Below, piece after piece: positions 17,860 to 26,692 of a stretch of DNA of 64,000 bases. The position numbers and the translations under genes were made by a program. Below the pieces are notes generated by a model, which was not told the origin of the DNA, searched no databases, and saw only the letters and a program-made list of their open reading frames with translations. This DNA is from Myxococcaceae bacterium JPH2 (GTDB lineage Bacteria; Myxococcota; Myxococcia; Myxococcales; Myxococcaceae): assembly GCA_016458225.1 (NCBI GenBank), contig JAEMGR010000015.1:1-64000 (forward strand). Direction: 5' to 3'. How positions within the stretch are numbered: position 1 is the stretch's first letter; each line of letters begins with the position of its first letter.

Positions 17860-18099
17860 TCACCCCACGAACACGATGTGCTTGCCGGTGGCGACGGTCA
17901 TGTCACGGGACGACACCACCTGCGCCACCTTGCGCGCCTCGTCGCCAACGGTGTCGAAGGCCGCCGCGATGAGGTCCCCCAACGTCACCTGCACCCGCCG
18001 CGCTCGCCGCCCCGCCCCTGTCATCGCCCGCGCCGTCCCCAGCTTCACCTGCCGGGCCTTCCGACGAATGACCTGACCACCCTGCTGAGCCTTCGCCAT
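17860..18099 (-). CDS. Small basic protein of unknown function
   Basis: 79 residues. The ATG at 18099 follows GGGAG by 8 nt. The first 45 residues are strongly basic (QVIRRKARQVKLG, GAGRRARRVQVTLG), and the remainder could form a helix-strand unit (DLIAAAFDTVGDEARKVAQVV). There is no membrane segment or cysteine. The charge would allow nucleic-acid or ribosome binding, but that is only a guess. It stands alone, with 114 bp to the next gene start on one side and 277 bp of non-coding sequence on the other. Confidence 0.65.
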   Translation of the reverse strand: MAKAQQGGQVIRRKARQVKLGTARAMTGAGRRARRVQVTLGDLIAAAFDTVGDEARKVAQVVSSRDMTVATGKHIVFVG

Positions 18100-18270
18100 G
18101 CTCGCTTCTCCCTGGGTTGAGGATTGCCGCCCTGCGGCCCAGGCATCGAGCAACGCCCGTGCCGGTAGCCAACCCCGCGTGCTCGCAGGGAGTGGCGTGG
18201 ACCGACCCGCCCAGGGCCGTCGGAGGACTGGCATTTCTTCAGGGCCTCCAGGCGCAAGCGCCGTCACGTC

Positions 18271-18295
18271 CCCGACAGGGAGGCGACGCCTCGGG
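18271..18295 (-). terminator. Possible nested hairpin terminator
   Basis: CCCGA (18271-18275) pairs with TCGGG (18291-18295), enclosing GGCGACGCC (18282-18290), which is itself a hairpin. It lies 80-105 bp past the end of the gene at 18377, within the 277-bp non-coding stretch 18100-18376. I see nothing else in that stretch. Confidence 0.35.
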
Positions 18296-18376
18296 CATGG
18301 AAGTGAGACGCGAACGACACGTCCCGGGGCGCGCGCGCCAACAGCGGCGAGGCGCGGGCCGCGAGCGGGACGTGGA

Positions 18377-18829
18377 CTACTTGGGCGGCGGGGACAGGAC
18401 GAGGATGAGCTCGCCGCCCACGTGCCGACCAGCCTTCTGGTACACCGAGCCCTGACGGCCCAGCTCCACGTCCAGCGATGACTGCCGCGGGATGTCCACG
18501 CGCACCGTGGCGATGCCGCCCTTCATGGCCAACAGCTTCAGCGAGGCGTTCACCCCGTTGGGGAGCTTCACCTCGGTGGCCTTGTCGGTGCCCACCTCCA
18601 GCACCTCCTGAGACAGGCGCTTGAAGGAGGTGAAGCTGAAGTTCTGCTTCTGGAACGTCTCCTTCATCTTGCTCAGCTCGGCGGGCTCCACCGCGGTGCC
18701 CTTGTTGGAGGCCAGCACCACCTCCACCTGCACCTTCACCTTGTCGTCCTGAGCGCGAGCCGCGCCGGGCGCGAGCACCAGCACCAGCGCGCCCAGCAGG
18801 GCCAGGCCCGCCACCAAGTGCATTCTCAT
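18377..18829 (-). CDS. Exported protein of unknown function, last gene of an ECF sigma operon
   Basis: 150 residues. Residues 1-26 are a signal peptide ending in ARA. The mature part has two strand-rich repeats: an N-terminal KVKVQVEVVLASNKG segment and a C-terminal TVRVDIPRQSSLDVELG segment. No cysteine, no lipobox. Its start codon overlaps the stop of the anti-sigma gene as ATGA, so it is made together with the anti-sigma factor and is likely a periplasmic component or target of that signalling system. Confidence 0.75.
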   Translation of the reverse strand: MRMHLVAGLALLGALVLVLAPGAARAQDDKVKVQVEVVLASNKGTAVEPAELSKMKETFQKQNFSFTSFKRLSQEVLEVGTDKATEVKLPNGVNASLKLLAMKGGIATVRVDIPRQSSLDVELGRQGSVYQKAGRHVGGELILVLSPPPK

Positions 18830-19488
18830 AGTGCTCCTCCCGTGGGACGCGGCGTCCCGGGGCCCGCGGGCTTCGCCTGCGTCGTACCCGGAGCCTGGGT
18901 GTCCGGCTCCATGCCCAGCTCCTCGGTGTCCGCTTCGTCGCGCGGCTGCCGGGCGCCCGCGCCGTTCGCGTCGGGGGCCTCCTGCTCGTCCACCATCCAG
19001 ATGATGGAGCCGCCGTTGTCCGTCTCCATCACCACCGGCGCGACGTGGGCCCCCGCGTAGGGCTGGATGGCCTTCACCGTCATGCGCTCGCCGGCGTAAC
19101 CCACCGGGGCGCGCTGCGAGAGCAGGAGGGGCAGGCCCACCAGCACCAGCACGGCCGCGGTGGCCAGCGAGGAGAGCATCGCGGTGCGCTGGTAGAGGAA
19201 CATCTCGGAGAGCGCCAGCTTGAGCCGCTCCAGGAGCGGCGGCTTCTCCGGCGTCACCCGCGCCATCACCTTCTGGGCGAAGTCCTTGAAGTCGACATCG
19301 TCCACCGCCAGGTCCAGGCCCACGCGCAACAGGCCCGACTCCGCGCGGAGGTCCGCCGCGCGGCCCGTGCAGTCACGGCATGCCGTCAGGTGACGCTCGA
19401 CGGTGACGCGCTCCGCTGCGGGAAGCTCTCCGTCGATGTAGGGGGACAGGAGCGGGATGAAGCGCTCGCACGCGGGATTTCCGGCCAT
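18826..19488 (-). CDS. Zinc-binding anti-sigma factor
   Basis: 220 residues from the ATG at 19488. The N-terminus has the ZAS zinc motif HLTACRDC with His33, Cys37 and Cys40, in the fold that grips the ECF sigma factor. One membrane segment follows at about 104-125. The exported C-terminus (126-220) is acidic, Pro/Gly-rich and probably mostly flexible, with one folded part around VVMETDNGGSIIWMVD. It lies 71 bp after the sigma gene and overlaps the exported-protein gene, so sigma, anti-sigma and periplasmic protein form one module. Release of sigma would need proteolysis or a conformational change sensed outside. Confidence 0.88.
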   Translation of the reverse strand: MAGNPACERFIPLLSPYIDGELPAAERVTVERHLTACRDCTGRAADLRAESGLLRVGLDLAVDDVDFKDFAQKVMARVTPEKPPLLERLKLALSEMFLYQRTAMLSSLATAAVLVLVGLPLLLSQRAPVGYAGERMTVKAIQPYAGAHVAPVVMETDNGGSIIWMVDEQEAPDANGAGARQPRDEADTEELGMEPDTQAPGTTQAKPAGPGTPRPTGGAL

Positions 19489-19559
19489 GGATTCACCCTG
19501 CAGAATCAGTGAAGGTGCCGCGGTGAGACGGGGGCGCTCCCCGCATATTCGACGCCCTC

Positions 19560-20189
19560 TCACTCACCGCCGACCCCGCTCTTCGCCTCGTCCAATTCCA
19601 GGTAATCGCTGAGGATTTTCTGCACCTTGGCGCGGGCATGGAAGAGGCGGCTCATCACCGTCCCCTTGGGAATGTCCAGGGTGCGGGCCAGGTCCTCGTA
19701 GGACATGCCCTCGATCTCCCGCAGCAGGAGGATGGCGCGGTGCTTCTCCGGCACCGTGGCGAGGGCCTCCTGAATCTTCTCGGCCAGCTCCTTTCGGAGC
19801 GCGCTCTTCTGCGGATTGGTCCCCAGCCGACTGCCCAGCGCGCCGATGCGCGCCTCGGTCAGGTCCACCGCCTGCGTCTCATCGAACTCGATGGGGTCTC
19901 CCCCACCCCCGCGGCGCTTGCGCAGCACGTCGATGCAGATGTTCGAGGTGATGCGGTAGAGCCACGTATAGAAGGAGGCGTCGCCCTTGAAGTGGTCCAG
20001 GTACTTGTAGACCTTGACGAACGCCTCCTGGGAGACGTCCATCGCTTCCTCCTTGTCCTTCAGCATTCCCAACGCAACGGCATACACCTTGCGCTGATAG
20101 CGCTCGACGAGGAGCTTGAAAGCGCGCTGGTCCCCGCTACGGACGCGCTTGACGAGTGTGAGGTCGTCGGTGGCCAACTTGTGCGGCAC
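19560..20189 (-). CDS. ECF (RpoE-type) RNA polymerase sigma factor
   Basis: 209 residues from a GTG at 20189. Region 2 (about 25-95) shows the core-binding and -10 recognition pattern with DVSQEAFVKVYKYLDHF and FYTWLYRITSN. Region 4 (about 145-200) has LREIEGMSYEDLARTLDIP and GTVMSRLFHARAKV, the -35 binding HTH. The pair with the membrane ZAS anti-sigma gene downstream indicates an envelope-stress type regulon, probably autoregulated. The region between the two domains is longer than in many ECF factors. The start is chosen by homology-like length; no strong ribosome-binding site is visible. Confidence 0.9.
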   Translation of the reverse strand: MPHKLATDDLTLVKRVRSGDQRAFKLLVERYQRKVYAVALGMLKDKEEAMDVSQEAFVKVYKYLDHFKGDASFYTWLYRITSNICIDVLRKRRGGGGDPIEFDETQAVDLTEARIGALGSRLGTNPQKSALRKELAEKIQEALATVPEKHRAILLLREIEGMSYEDLARTLDIPKGTVMSRLFHARAKVQKILSDYLELDEAKSGVGGE

Positions 20190-20290
20190 CGTACCACAAG
20201 CCTGCTGTCTCCCAAGCGAATCACGCGGCCCCGCTCCACGATGCCCCTGGCACCTTGGAGGGCGAGCCGAGGGCTGCGTCGAGGGGGACC

Positions 20291-21520
20291 CTAGAGGCTG
20301 CTGATGAGGGCGACCGCCACCAGGGCGATGCCCACGAGCGCCAGCATGGCCCCGAAGGCCATGCGCTCCCACTGCGCCTTCGCCACCGCCCCGTCCTCCT
20401 CCGGGCCGGCGCGGAAGCGGTGCAACACGTTCCACAGCATGGGGCCACCGAGCTTGCGAGCGCTGCCTCGTCGCTCACTCGGGTCAGCGGGCGACGGTGA
20501 GGCATCGAAGCGGTCGCGGCGCTCCAACGGAACGGATGCGCCCAGTCCCCGCGCGAGGTTCGCCGCGGCGAGCTGGCCCGCGGTGAGGCCGGGCGTCTCG
20601 AACCGCTCGGGGCCTCGCTGCTCGGCGGCGGGGCGCTCCCGGGCGAGCTCCTCGGTGGGGGGCGCGTCCTTCTGAGGCACGAAGGCCGCCTCCGAGCGCA
20701 GCACCTCGGGGGGCGGCTCCAACCGGACGGTCTCCGCGCGCTGGCGAGCCTCCTCGGGGCTGTCCGCGTCGAGCACCCACAGCGCCGCTGTCACGCCATC
20801 CTGCCCGGTGTCCGCGTCGTGGAAGGTGGCGAAGCCCTGGTCGTCCAGCGCCTCGCGAAACGCGGCGCGCGCCTCGTCTTGGGGTGGGTGCGCGGCGGCG
20901 GCCTCGGCGTAGGCGGCGAAGAAGGACCACAGGCGCGCCACCCGCTCCGAGGGCGGCAGCGACGCGGGGCTCAGCCGAGGCGCCAGCAGCGCGGAGTCCG
21001 AGGCGAAGCGGCTCGCCAACGACTCCTGCCCCTCCAGTCCCTCCAGCCCGGGCGGGAGCAGCTCGCGCACGTCCAGGACGGGCTCGCGCGCGGTGGCGCC
21101 CAGCGCCGGGCGGGAGGCGGGCGTGCCGGACTTCGACAGGAGGAAGCCATCGGGAACGGGCTGCGGCTCCCCCGTCGGTGCGCCTCCTCCTCGGGGACGC
21201 GGCGTGGCGGGTGACTCCCCCGGCTGCGAGACACGGACGCCGCGAGCGCCCTCGGAGATGCGGGAAGACATGGGAGCTGCCTCGGTGGCGGGACGGGTGC
21301 GGCCGTCCTGGGGTCCGTCGCCCCCGAGGGTACGGCCACCCTGCCCGCGTGGCGAGCGCCCCGGTCCGCCCGACTGGGGCCCGCGGAAAGCGCCGCCGTC
21401 CTCGGACCTGCCCTGTTCACCGGTGGACACACGCCCATCGGAAGGACCGTCCGCGCCGGAGCCCTGCCGAGGCTCGCCCGGCCGACCTCGCGGCCCCTTC
21501 ACCTCACCGACGTGTCCCAT
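20291..21520 (-). CDS. Tail-anchored membrane protein, mostly disordered
   Basis: 409 residues from the ATG at 21520 (a further in-frame start lies 51 bp upstream). The first 150 residues are Gly/Arg/Ser/Pro-rich and look disordered. Residues 165-290 contain a more ordered part, including SERVARLWSFFAAYAEAAAA and a beta-rich stretch with TAALWVLDADSPEEA. The last 23 residues are a single membrane helix with only Ser-Ser-Leu after it, as in a C-terminally anchored protein facing the cytoplasm. It lies 101 bp upstream of the sigma gene on the same strand. No known family recognised. Confidence 0.65.
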   Translation of the reverse strand: MGHVGEVKGPRGRPGEPRQGSGADGPSDGRVSTGEQGRSEDGGAFRGPQSGGPGRSPRGQGGRTLGGDGPQDGRTRPATEAAPMSSRISEGARGVRVSQPGESPATPRPRGGGAPTGEPQPVPDGFLLSKSGTPASRPALGATAREPVLDVRELLPPGLEGLEGQESLASRFASDSALLAPRLSPASLPPSERVARLWSFFAAYAEAAAAHPPQDEARAAFREALDDQGFATFHDADTGQDGVTAALWVLDADSPEEARQRAETVRLEPPPEVLRSEAAFVPQKDAPPTEELARERPAAEQRGPERFETPGLTAGQLAAANLARGLGASVPLERRDRFDASPSPADPSERRGSARKLGGPMLWNVLHRFRAGPEEDGAVAKAQWERMAFGAMLALVGIALVAVALISSL

Positions 21521-21577
21521 GTCCCCATTCTCGCCGAGCCTGCGGCGCCCGTTGCGCGAAGTTCCAACCACCCCTCG

Positions 21578-22486
21578 CTACGAGAGCCGGACGCCGGTGA
21601 GCCGCGAGACAATCTGAAGACAGGCGCGCAGGGCCGGACCCGGCGGCGCGAGGGGGCGCGCGATGGTCAGCGCCACATGCCGCTGCTCTCCCTGGAGCGG
21701 GCGGTAGACGACGCCCTTGCGACTGAAGGTGCGGACGGATTCGGGGAGGATGGCCACTCCGATGCCGGCCACCACGAGGCTGACGATGGTGTACCACTCG
21801 CTCGCCTCGGTGACGAAGGTCGGCGCGAAGCCCGCGGTGGCGCACATGGCCATCATCGCGTCATGCAATGGCGGGACAGGCTCGCGCGGAAAGCCGATGA
21901 ACGGCGCGTCCGCCAGCTCCGCGAGCGGCACGCGGGCTCGGCGCGCGAGGCGGTGGCTGGAGGGCAACACCACCACGAGCGGCTCTTCGTACAGCGTGTC
22001 CACGCGGATGCCCGGCGCTGGAATGGGGCCGCGCACGAAGGCCACGTCGAGCTGCCCGAGCCGCACCTCCTCCAGCAGCGTCACGCTGTCCGCCTCGCGG
22101 AGCACCAGGTGGACATCCGGGTGTGCCTGACGCAGCAGACGCAGGACCTCCGGCACGAGCGCGAAGGCGGCGGGGCTGAGGAAGCCCACGCGCAGCAGCG
22201 CCACTTGATTGGCGGCGGTGCGCTGCGCGGCATCGGCGGCGTGGGAGAGCTGCGCGAGCGCGCGACGACCGGTGTCGAGCAACGCGGCCCCCGCGGGCGT
22301 GAGCTCCACGCGTCGGCGGTCTCGCTTCAACAGCTGACAGCCGAGCTCCTCCTCCAAGCGACGGATGTGCTGACTGAGCGCGGGCTGAGCCAGCCGGAGG
22401 CGCTCGGCGGCCTTGCGGAAGTGGAGCAGTTCCGCGACAGCGATGAAGTACGCGAGGCGGCGGGAGTCGAGGGTCGGTGAGAGCAT
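21578..22486 (-). CDS. LysR-family transcriptional regulator
   Basis: 302 residues from the ATG at 22486. Residues 5-65 are the LysR winged helix (AYFIAVAELLHFRKAAERL, LAQPALSQHIRRLEEELG). Residues 95-300 are the two-lobed effector-binding domain, with LLRVGFLSPAAF beginning the first lobe. It is divergent from the alpha/beta-hydrolase gene, with 64 bp between the starts, the classic arrangement of a LysR regulator and its target. A TATC-N15-GATA dyad at 22492-22514 lies in the spacer and could be part of the binding site. Effector unknown. Confidence 0.93.
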   Translation of the reverse strand: MLSPTLDSRRLAYFIAVAELLHFRKAAERLRLAQPALSQHIRRLEEELGCQLLKRDRRRVELTPAGAALLDTGRRALAQLSHAADAAQRTAANQVALLRVGFLSPAAFALVPEVLRLLRQAHPDVHLVLREADSVTLLEEVRLGQLDVAFVRGPIPAPGIRVDTLYEEPLVVVLPSSHRLARRARVPLAELADAPFIGFPREPVPPLHDAMMAMCATAGFAPTFVTEASEWYTIVSLVVAGIGVAILPESVRTFSRKGVVYRPLQGEQRHVALTIARPLAPPGPALRACLQIVSRLTGVRLS

Positions 22487-22550
22487 TTCGTTATCACAGG
22501 CATCAAAGCCGATATTGGACCCCCATGCGCGCTCTTGCTCTAACGGCGCC

Positions 22551-24041
22551 ATGATTCAGGCCGCCACGTCCGCGCTGTTGATGCTGTCCCTGTCCACCGC
22601 GACTCCGCCTCCCGCCTCGGAGCCCCGGGCCTCCCGCTACGAGCGCACCGCCTGCGGTGAGGAGGTCGCGAAGGACGAGCCCATCGAGTGCGGCGTGCTG
22701 AGCGTTCCGGAGAACCGAGGCAAGCCCGCGTCCCGGATGATCCAGCTCCCCGTGATGCGCTTGCGCAGCCGCGCCGAGAAGCCGGGCATTCCGTTCGTGT
22801 TCCTCCCGGGAGGACCGGGCGTCAGCGCGGTGGATCGCCAGCGCTCGGGCAAGACCAACCCCATCGTCGAGGAGCACGACTTCATCCTCCTGGAGCCGCG
22901 AGGCGGCAAGCACGCGCAGCCCAACTTGGAGTGCCCGGAGATCAACGCGCTCACCGCCGAGGCGTCCGCGGGCCGGCTGCGCGGCAAGAAGCTCGTCGAT
23001 GCGCTGGTGGGCGCGGCGGGGCGCTGCCGCGCGACCCTCACCGGCGCGGGCGTGGACCTCGACGGATACACGACGGAGGCCATCGCCGACGACCTCGAGG
23101 ACCTGCGGCGGGCGCTGGGCATCGAGAAGTGGAGCCTCATGGGCCTGTCGTACGGAGCCCGGCCGATGCTGGAGCTGATGCGCCGCCACCCGGAGGGAAT
23201 CCAGAGCGCCATCATGGACTCGGTGTTCGCGCCCAACGTCGTGTTCGATGAGTACCCGGCCACCAACCTGATGCGCTCGCTGAACCTCGTGTTCGATGGC
23301 TGCGCGGCGGATCCGGAGTGCGGCGCCGCGTATCCGCAGCTCCGCGCGCAGTTCGCACGATTGATTTCCAGCGCGGACACGCGACCGCTGGCGCTCGGGC
23401 TGGACCTGTCCGTTTCGGGAGGACGCCCCTTGGAGATTCGTGGCGCGCAGGTGGCCGATGCACTCGCCACCGGATTGCACCAGCGCGACACGATTCCCCG
23501 CCTCCCGCGCATCATCTCCCGCGCCGCCTCGGGCCATCCCGAGGAGCTGGCCGCGCTGGTGAAGGACACGCAGGGCCCGTCCAGCTTCACGTGGGGCCTG
23601 CGCCTGTCCGTGACGTGCGCGGAGGAGAATCCGTTCGCGAACGTGGCCCGCGCCACCGCGCAGCTCTCGCCCGCGATGGGCTTGGGTGGAATCGACGGGC
23701 GCACCGTGCCGACCGAGGTGTGCCGCGTCTGGAATGTCTCCCCCGCGCCCGCCCGAATGAAGGAGCTCGTCCGCAGTGACATCCCCACGCTCATCTACGC
23801 GGGTGAGTTCGACCCCGACACGCCGCCGGACTGGGGACGCCAGCTCCTGGAGAACATGCCCCATGCGTACTTCGTGGAGATGCGCGGACTGAGCCACGGC
23901 GCGGGCTTCAACCTCTGCGGCCGGAGCATCACCCTCGCCTTCCTCCGCGACCCGACCCACGCGCCGCCCGTGGACTGCGCCCTCCAGCTCCGAGGCGCCG
24001 ACTTCGGCCAGAGCGCGAAGCCGCCCCCTCCGAGCCCCTGA
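22551..24041 (+). CDS. Secreted alpha/beta-hydrolase, prolyl/tripeptidyl aminopeptidase-like
   Basis: 496 residues. Residues 1-17 are a short signal-peptide-like stretch. The chain has the oxyanion region FLPGGPG (about 84-90), the nucleophile elbow GLSYGA with Ser200, the acid in GEFDPDTP (about Asp421/423) and the catalytic His in GLSHGAGF (about 449). The C-terminal region with the DTPPDWGRQL segment is typical of the TAP-like branch of serine peptidases that remove N-terminal residues or tripeptides. Several cysteines in the lid region suggest disulphides and export. It is probably controlled by the divergent LysR gene. Confidence 0.85.
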   Translation: MIQAATSALLMLSLSTATPPPASEPRASRYERTACGEEVAKDEPIECGVLSVPENRGKPASRMIQLPVMRLRSRAEKPGIPFVFLPGGPGVSAVDRQRSGKTNPIVEEHDFILLEPRGGKHAQPNLECPEINALTAEASAGRLRGKKLVDALVGAAGRCRATLTGAGVDLDGYTTEAIADDLEDLRRALGIEKWSLMGLSYGARPMLELMRRHPEGIQSAIMDSVFAPNVVFDEYPATNLMRSLNLVFDGCAADPECGAAYPQLRAQFARLISSADTRPLALGLDLSVSGGRPLEIRGAQVADALATGLHQRDTIPRLPRIISRAASGHPEELAALVKDTQGPSSFTWGLRLSVTCAEENPFANVARATAQLSPAMGLGGIDGRTVPTEVCRVWNVSPAPARMKELVRSDIPTLIYAGEFDPDTPPDWGRQLLENMPHAYFVEMRGLSHGAGFNLCGRSITLAFLRDPTHAPPVDCALQLRGADFGQSAKPPPPSP

Positions 24042-24050
24042 GCCCCACCC

Positions 24051-24064
24051 GCCCTCGCGAGGGC
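24051..24064. terminator. Perfect palindrome after the hydrolase gene
   Basis: GCCCTCGCGAGGGC is a 14-bp perfect palindrome 9 bp after the stop at 24041. As RNA it could form a short stem with a CGCG loop. There is no T tract. The rest of the 198-bp spacer before the permease gene holds nothing else I can identify. Confidence 0.35.
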
Positions 24065-24239
24065 ATGACTCCGTCTGCGACCGCCGACGGCGCGAGCGCC
24101 CAGAAATGGGATGACGGGTTCCCATTTCCGGTCGCGCACCGGGTCCCTGAAGTGCCCGCTGTGTCTATCGCGGGGGCCGCTTCCCCTGGCACTCTCGTTG
24201 CTTCGCGTGGCGCGTCCCCTGCCACGCTGACCGAGACCC

Positions 24240-26651
24240 ATGCTCTGGATGGAAGTCCGCCGCGCGCTCCGCTCGATGGTTCGGGAGCGGGCCTTCACCG
24301 CTGTCGTCGTGCTCACGCTCGCGCTCACCATCGGCGCGACGTCCGCGGTCTTCAGCGTGGTGTATCCGGTGCTCTGGCAGCCGCTGCCCTACCCGGACGC
24401 GGACCAGCTCGTCCGCCTCTTCCAGACGACGACCCCGGGCGCGGGCGCGGGTCCTCACAAGGACCGCACGCGCGTCACCTCGCCCGTGTGGAGCGCCTGG
24501 CGCGAGCGAGCCCGGAGTGTCTCGGGCATCGAGGGTCTGCGCGCGGAGAAGCGCGTCCTCGGCGGCGCCGGGGTCGATGCGCGATTGACGGTGGGGAGGG
24601 CCTCCGCGGGGCTCTTGCCCATGCTCGGCGTCCAGCCGCCGCTGGGCCGGCTCTGGGGCTCGGACCTGGAGGTGCCAGGACGTGACCGGGAGCTCGTCCT
24701 CACGCATGCGGTGTGGCAACGGCTGTACGGCGGCGACCCCGCGGTGCTCGGACGACACCTGCTGCTCGACGACGTGGCGCACACCATCGTGGGCGTGCTG
24801 CCCGAGGACTTCCGCTTCGAGCCCGACGTGGAGGTCTGGAAGCCCCTGGCCCTGGACCTCCTGCGCGAGCAAGAGAGCGTGTTGCGCGTCGTGGGACGTC
24901 TGCGCCCAGGTGTCTCGCTGAAGCAGGCCCAGGCGGAGCTCCAGTCCCTCGCGATGGACACCCCGCACGTCGCAGGGGTGACGATGACGGGCATCAGCGT
25001 GGAGCCCCTTCACGCGCTCTGGGTCGAGCAGTCCCGCACGCAGCTCCACATCGCCAGCGGCGTGGCCCTGCTGCTGCTCCTGCTCGGCTGCGCCAACCTC
25101 ACGAACCTCCTCCTGGCCCGAGGCAGCACGCGGCTGCGCGAGCTGGCGGTCCGCGTGGCATTGGGAGCGACCCGCGCGCAGCTCGTCCGGCAGGTGTTCG
25201 TGGAGAACGGGCTCCAGGCCCTGTTCGGCGGCGCGCTCGGGTGGCTCATCGCGCTCTGGGGGCGCGGACTGCTCCAGGCCTTCATCCCGCCGCAGTTCGT
25301 CACCGGCCCCGACAAGGAGCCCCTCGTCCTGGGCATCACCACCGTGACGTCCCTGATGACCGCGATGCTCGTGGGCATCCTTCCCGCGCTCCATGCGTCG
25401 CGGGGCGGGACGGTGCTCGGTCCTCGGAACCTGGGGGCCTCGGGCGGTTCATCCGTGGGTTGGATGCGCTCGGTGCTCGTCGTCACGCAGCTCTCGCTGG
25501 CCATGGTGCCGCTGGTGGGCGCGGGGCTCATGCTGCGCAGCCTCTGGAAGCTCCAGGACGTTCCGCTCGGCTTCGAGCCTCGGCAGGTCACCGTCGCGGA
25601 GGTGTTCTTCCCGCTGGAGAGGCTCCCCGATGCGTCACGCGCCCCGGTGCTCGCCCAGGAGCTGACGTCTCGGCTGGAGGCCGTGCCCGGAGTGAGCGCC
25701 GTGGGCATCACCAGCGCGCTGCCGTTCTCCGGCGAGGTGTGGCGCGAGACCACCGGTGTCCGCGTCCAAGGCACGCCGGCGCCCGAGGGCGCGCGGCCCC
25801 GCGTGGGGCTGCTCGTGGCCAATGCGGGCTACTTCCAGGCCCTGGGGCTGCCCCTGAAGCGAGGGCGCTGGATGAGCGCGACGGACACCGCGGATCAACC
25901 GCCCGTCGTCCTCGTCTCCGAGTCCTTCGCGCAGCGGCACTTCGCGGGGCAGGAGCCCGTGGGCGCGAGGCTCTTGCTCGACACGGACAGCGACGGCGGT
26001 CCGCCCGTGGCTCGCGAGGTGATTGGCGTGGTGGGCGACGTGCCCATGGGGGCGCGCACGGAGGAGCGCTCCGGAGACGTCTACCTGCCGCTGGGACAGG
26101 ACATGCGAAAGAGCCTCCAGCTCGCGGTGAAGTCCTCGCTGCCCGCGCCGGAGCTGCTCGCGCGGATGCAGCAAGAGGTGCGCGCCACGAGCCCGGAGCT
26201 GCGACTGCTCAAGGTGCGGACCCTGGACGACGTCGTGGCGGACAGCGATGCGCGCATGCGCGTGCTGAGCGGGCTCCTGGGCGCCTTCGCGGTGCTGGGC
26301 ATCGTGCTGGCCGCCGTGGGGCTGTATGGGTTGCTCGCGTTCTGGGTCTCGCAGCGCACGCGCGAGCTGGGCATTCGCGGCGCTCTCGGCGCGACCCCGG
26401 CGCACCTGCTGCGCGGTGTGGTGCGCCAGGGATTGGGGCTCGCGAGCATCGGGCTCGGAGTGGGGCTCGTGGCCGCGGGCGTCCTGTCTCGCGCGCTGAG
26501 CGCCGTGCTCTACGGCGTCGCCCCGCACGACCCGCTCATCTTCGTGGGCGCCCCCGCGCTGCTGCTCGTCGTCGCACTCGCCGCGAGCTGGTGGCCCGCC
26601 CGCGCCGCGACCCGGGTGTCCCCACTCGAAGCGCTTCGCCGCGACACCTGA
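24240..26651 (+). CDS. ADOP-type ABC transporter permease (MacB/FtsX family)
   Basis: 803 residues with the layout of the acidobacterial duplicated orphan permeases: an N-terminal membrane segment (about 18-40), a periplasmic MacB_PCD domain (about 45-240), FtsX membrane segments (about 255-390), a linker, a second membrane segment near 410-430, a second periplasmic domain (about 435-640), and final membrane segments (about 675-790). The motif WWPARAATRVSPLEALR at the C-terminus is typical, as is the start MxxVRRALRSMVRERAFT. No ATPase gene is adjacent, as is usual for this group. It should act in the inner membrane in efflux or lipoprotein/peptide handling; substrate unknown. Confidence 0.9.
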   Translation: MLWMEVRRALRSMVRERAFTAVVVLTLALTIGATSAVFSVVYPVLWQPLPYPDADQLVRLFQTTTPGAGAGPHKDRTRVTSPVWSAWRERARSVSGIEGLRAEKRVLGGAGVDARLTVGRASAGLLPMLGVQPPLGRLWGSDLEVPGRDRELVLTHAVWQRLYGGDPAVLGRHLLLDDVAHTIVGVLPEDFRFEPDVEVWKPLALDLLREQESVLRVVGRLRPGVSLKQAQAELQSLAMDTPHVAGVTMTGISVEPLHALWVEQSRTQLHIASGVALLLLLLGCANLTNLLLARGSTRLRELAVRVALGATRAQLVRQVFVENGLQALFGGALGWLIALWGRGLLQAFIPPQFVTGPDKEPLVLGITTVTSLMTAMLVGILPALHASRGGTVLGPRNLGASGGSSVGWMRSVLVVTQLSLAMVPLVGAGLMLRSLWKLQDVPLGFEPRQVTVAEVFFPLERLPDASRAPVLAQELTSRLEAVPGVSAVGITSALPFSGEVWRETTGVRVQGTPAPEGARPRVGLLVANAGYFQALGLPLKRGRWMSATDTADQPPVVLVSESFAQRHFAGQEPVGARLLLDTDSDGGPPVAREVIGVVGDVPMGARTEERSGDVYLPLGQDMRKSLQLAVKSSLPAPELLARMQQEVRATSPELRLLKVRTLDDVVADSDARMRVLSGLLGAFAVLGIVLAAVGLYGLLAFWVSQRTRELGIRGALGATPAHLLRGVVRQGLGLASIGLGVGLVAAGVLSRALSAVLYGVAPHDPLIFVGAPALLLVVALAASWWPARAATRVSPLEALRRDT

Positions 26652-26692
26652 GGCGTGGCGCGCCCCGCCCTTCCAGATGATAGACGGGGCAC

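Noticed and set aside
18100-18376. Possible extra small genes in the 277-bp gap
   Set aside because: Only low-complexity Arg/Pro/Gly frames without ribosome-binding sites; the region is better read as a terminator plus the upstream region of the small basic protein gene.
22492-22514. TATC-N15-GATA dyad considered as a firm LysR operator
   Set aside because: Arms are only 4 bp and could occur by chance; it is mentioned only in the regulator entry.
24051-24064. Perfect palindrome considered as an attachment or recombination site
   Set aside because: No integrase, no second copy seen and no flanking mobile genes; a transcript-end hairpin is simpler.
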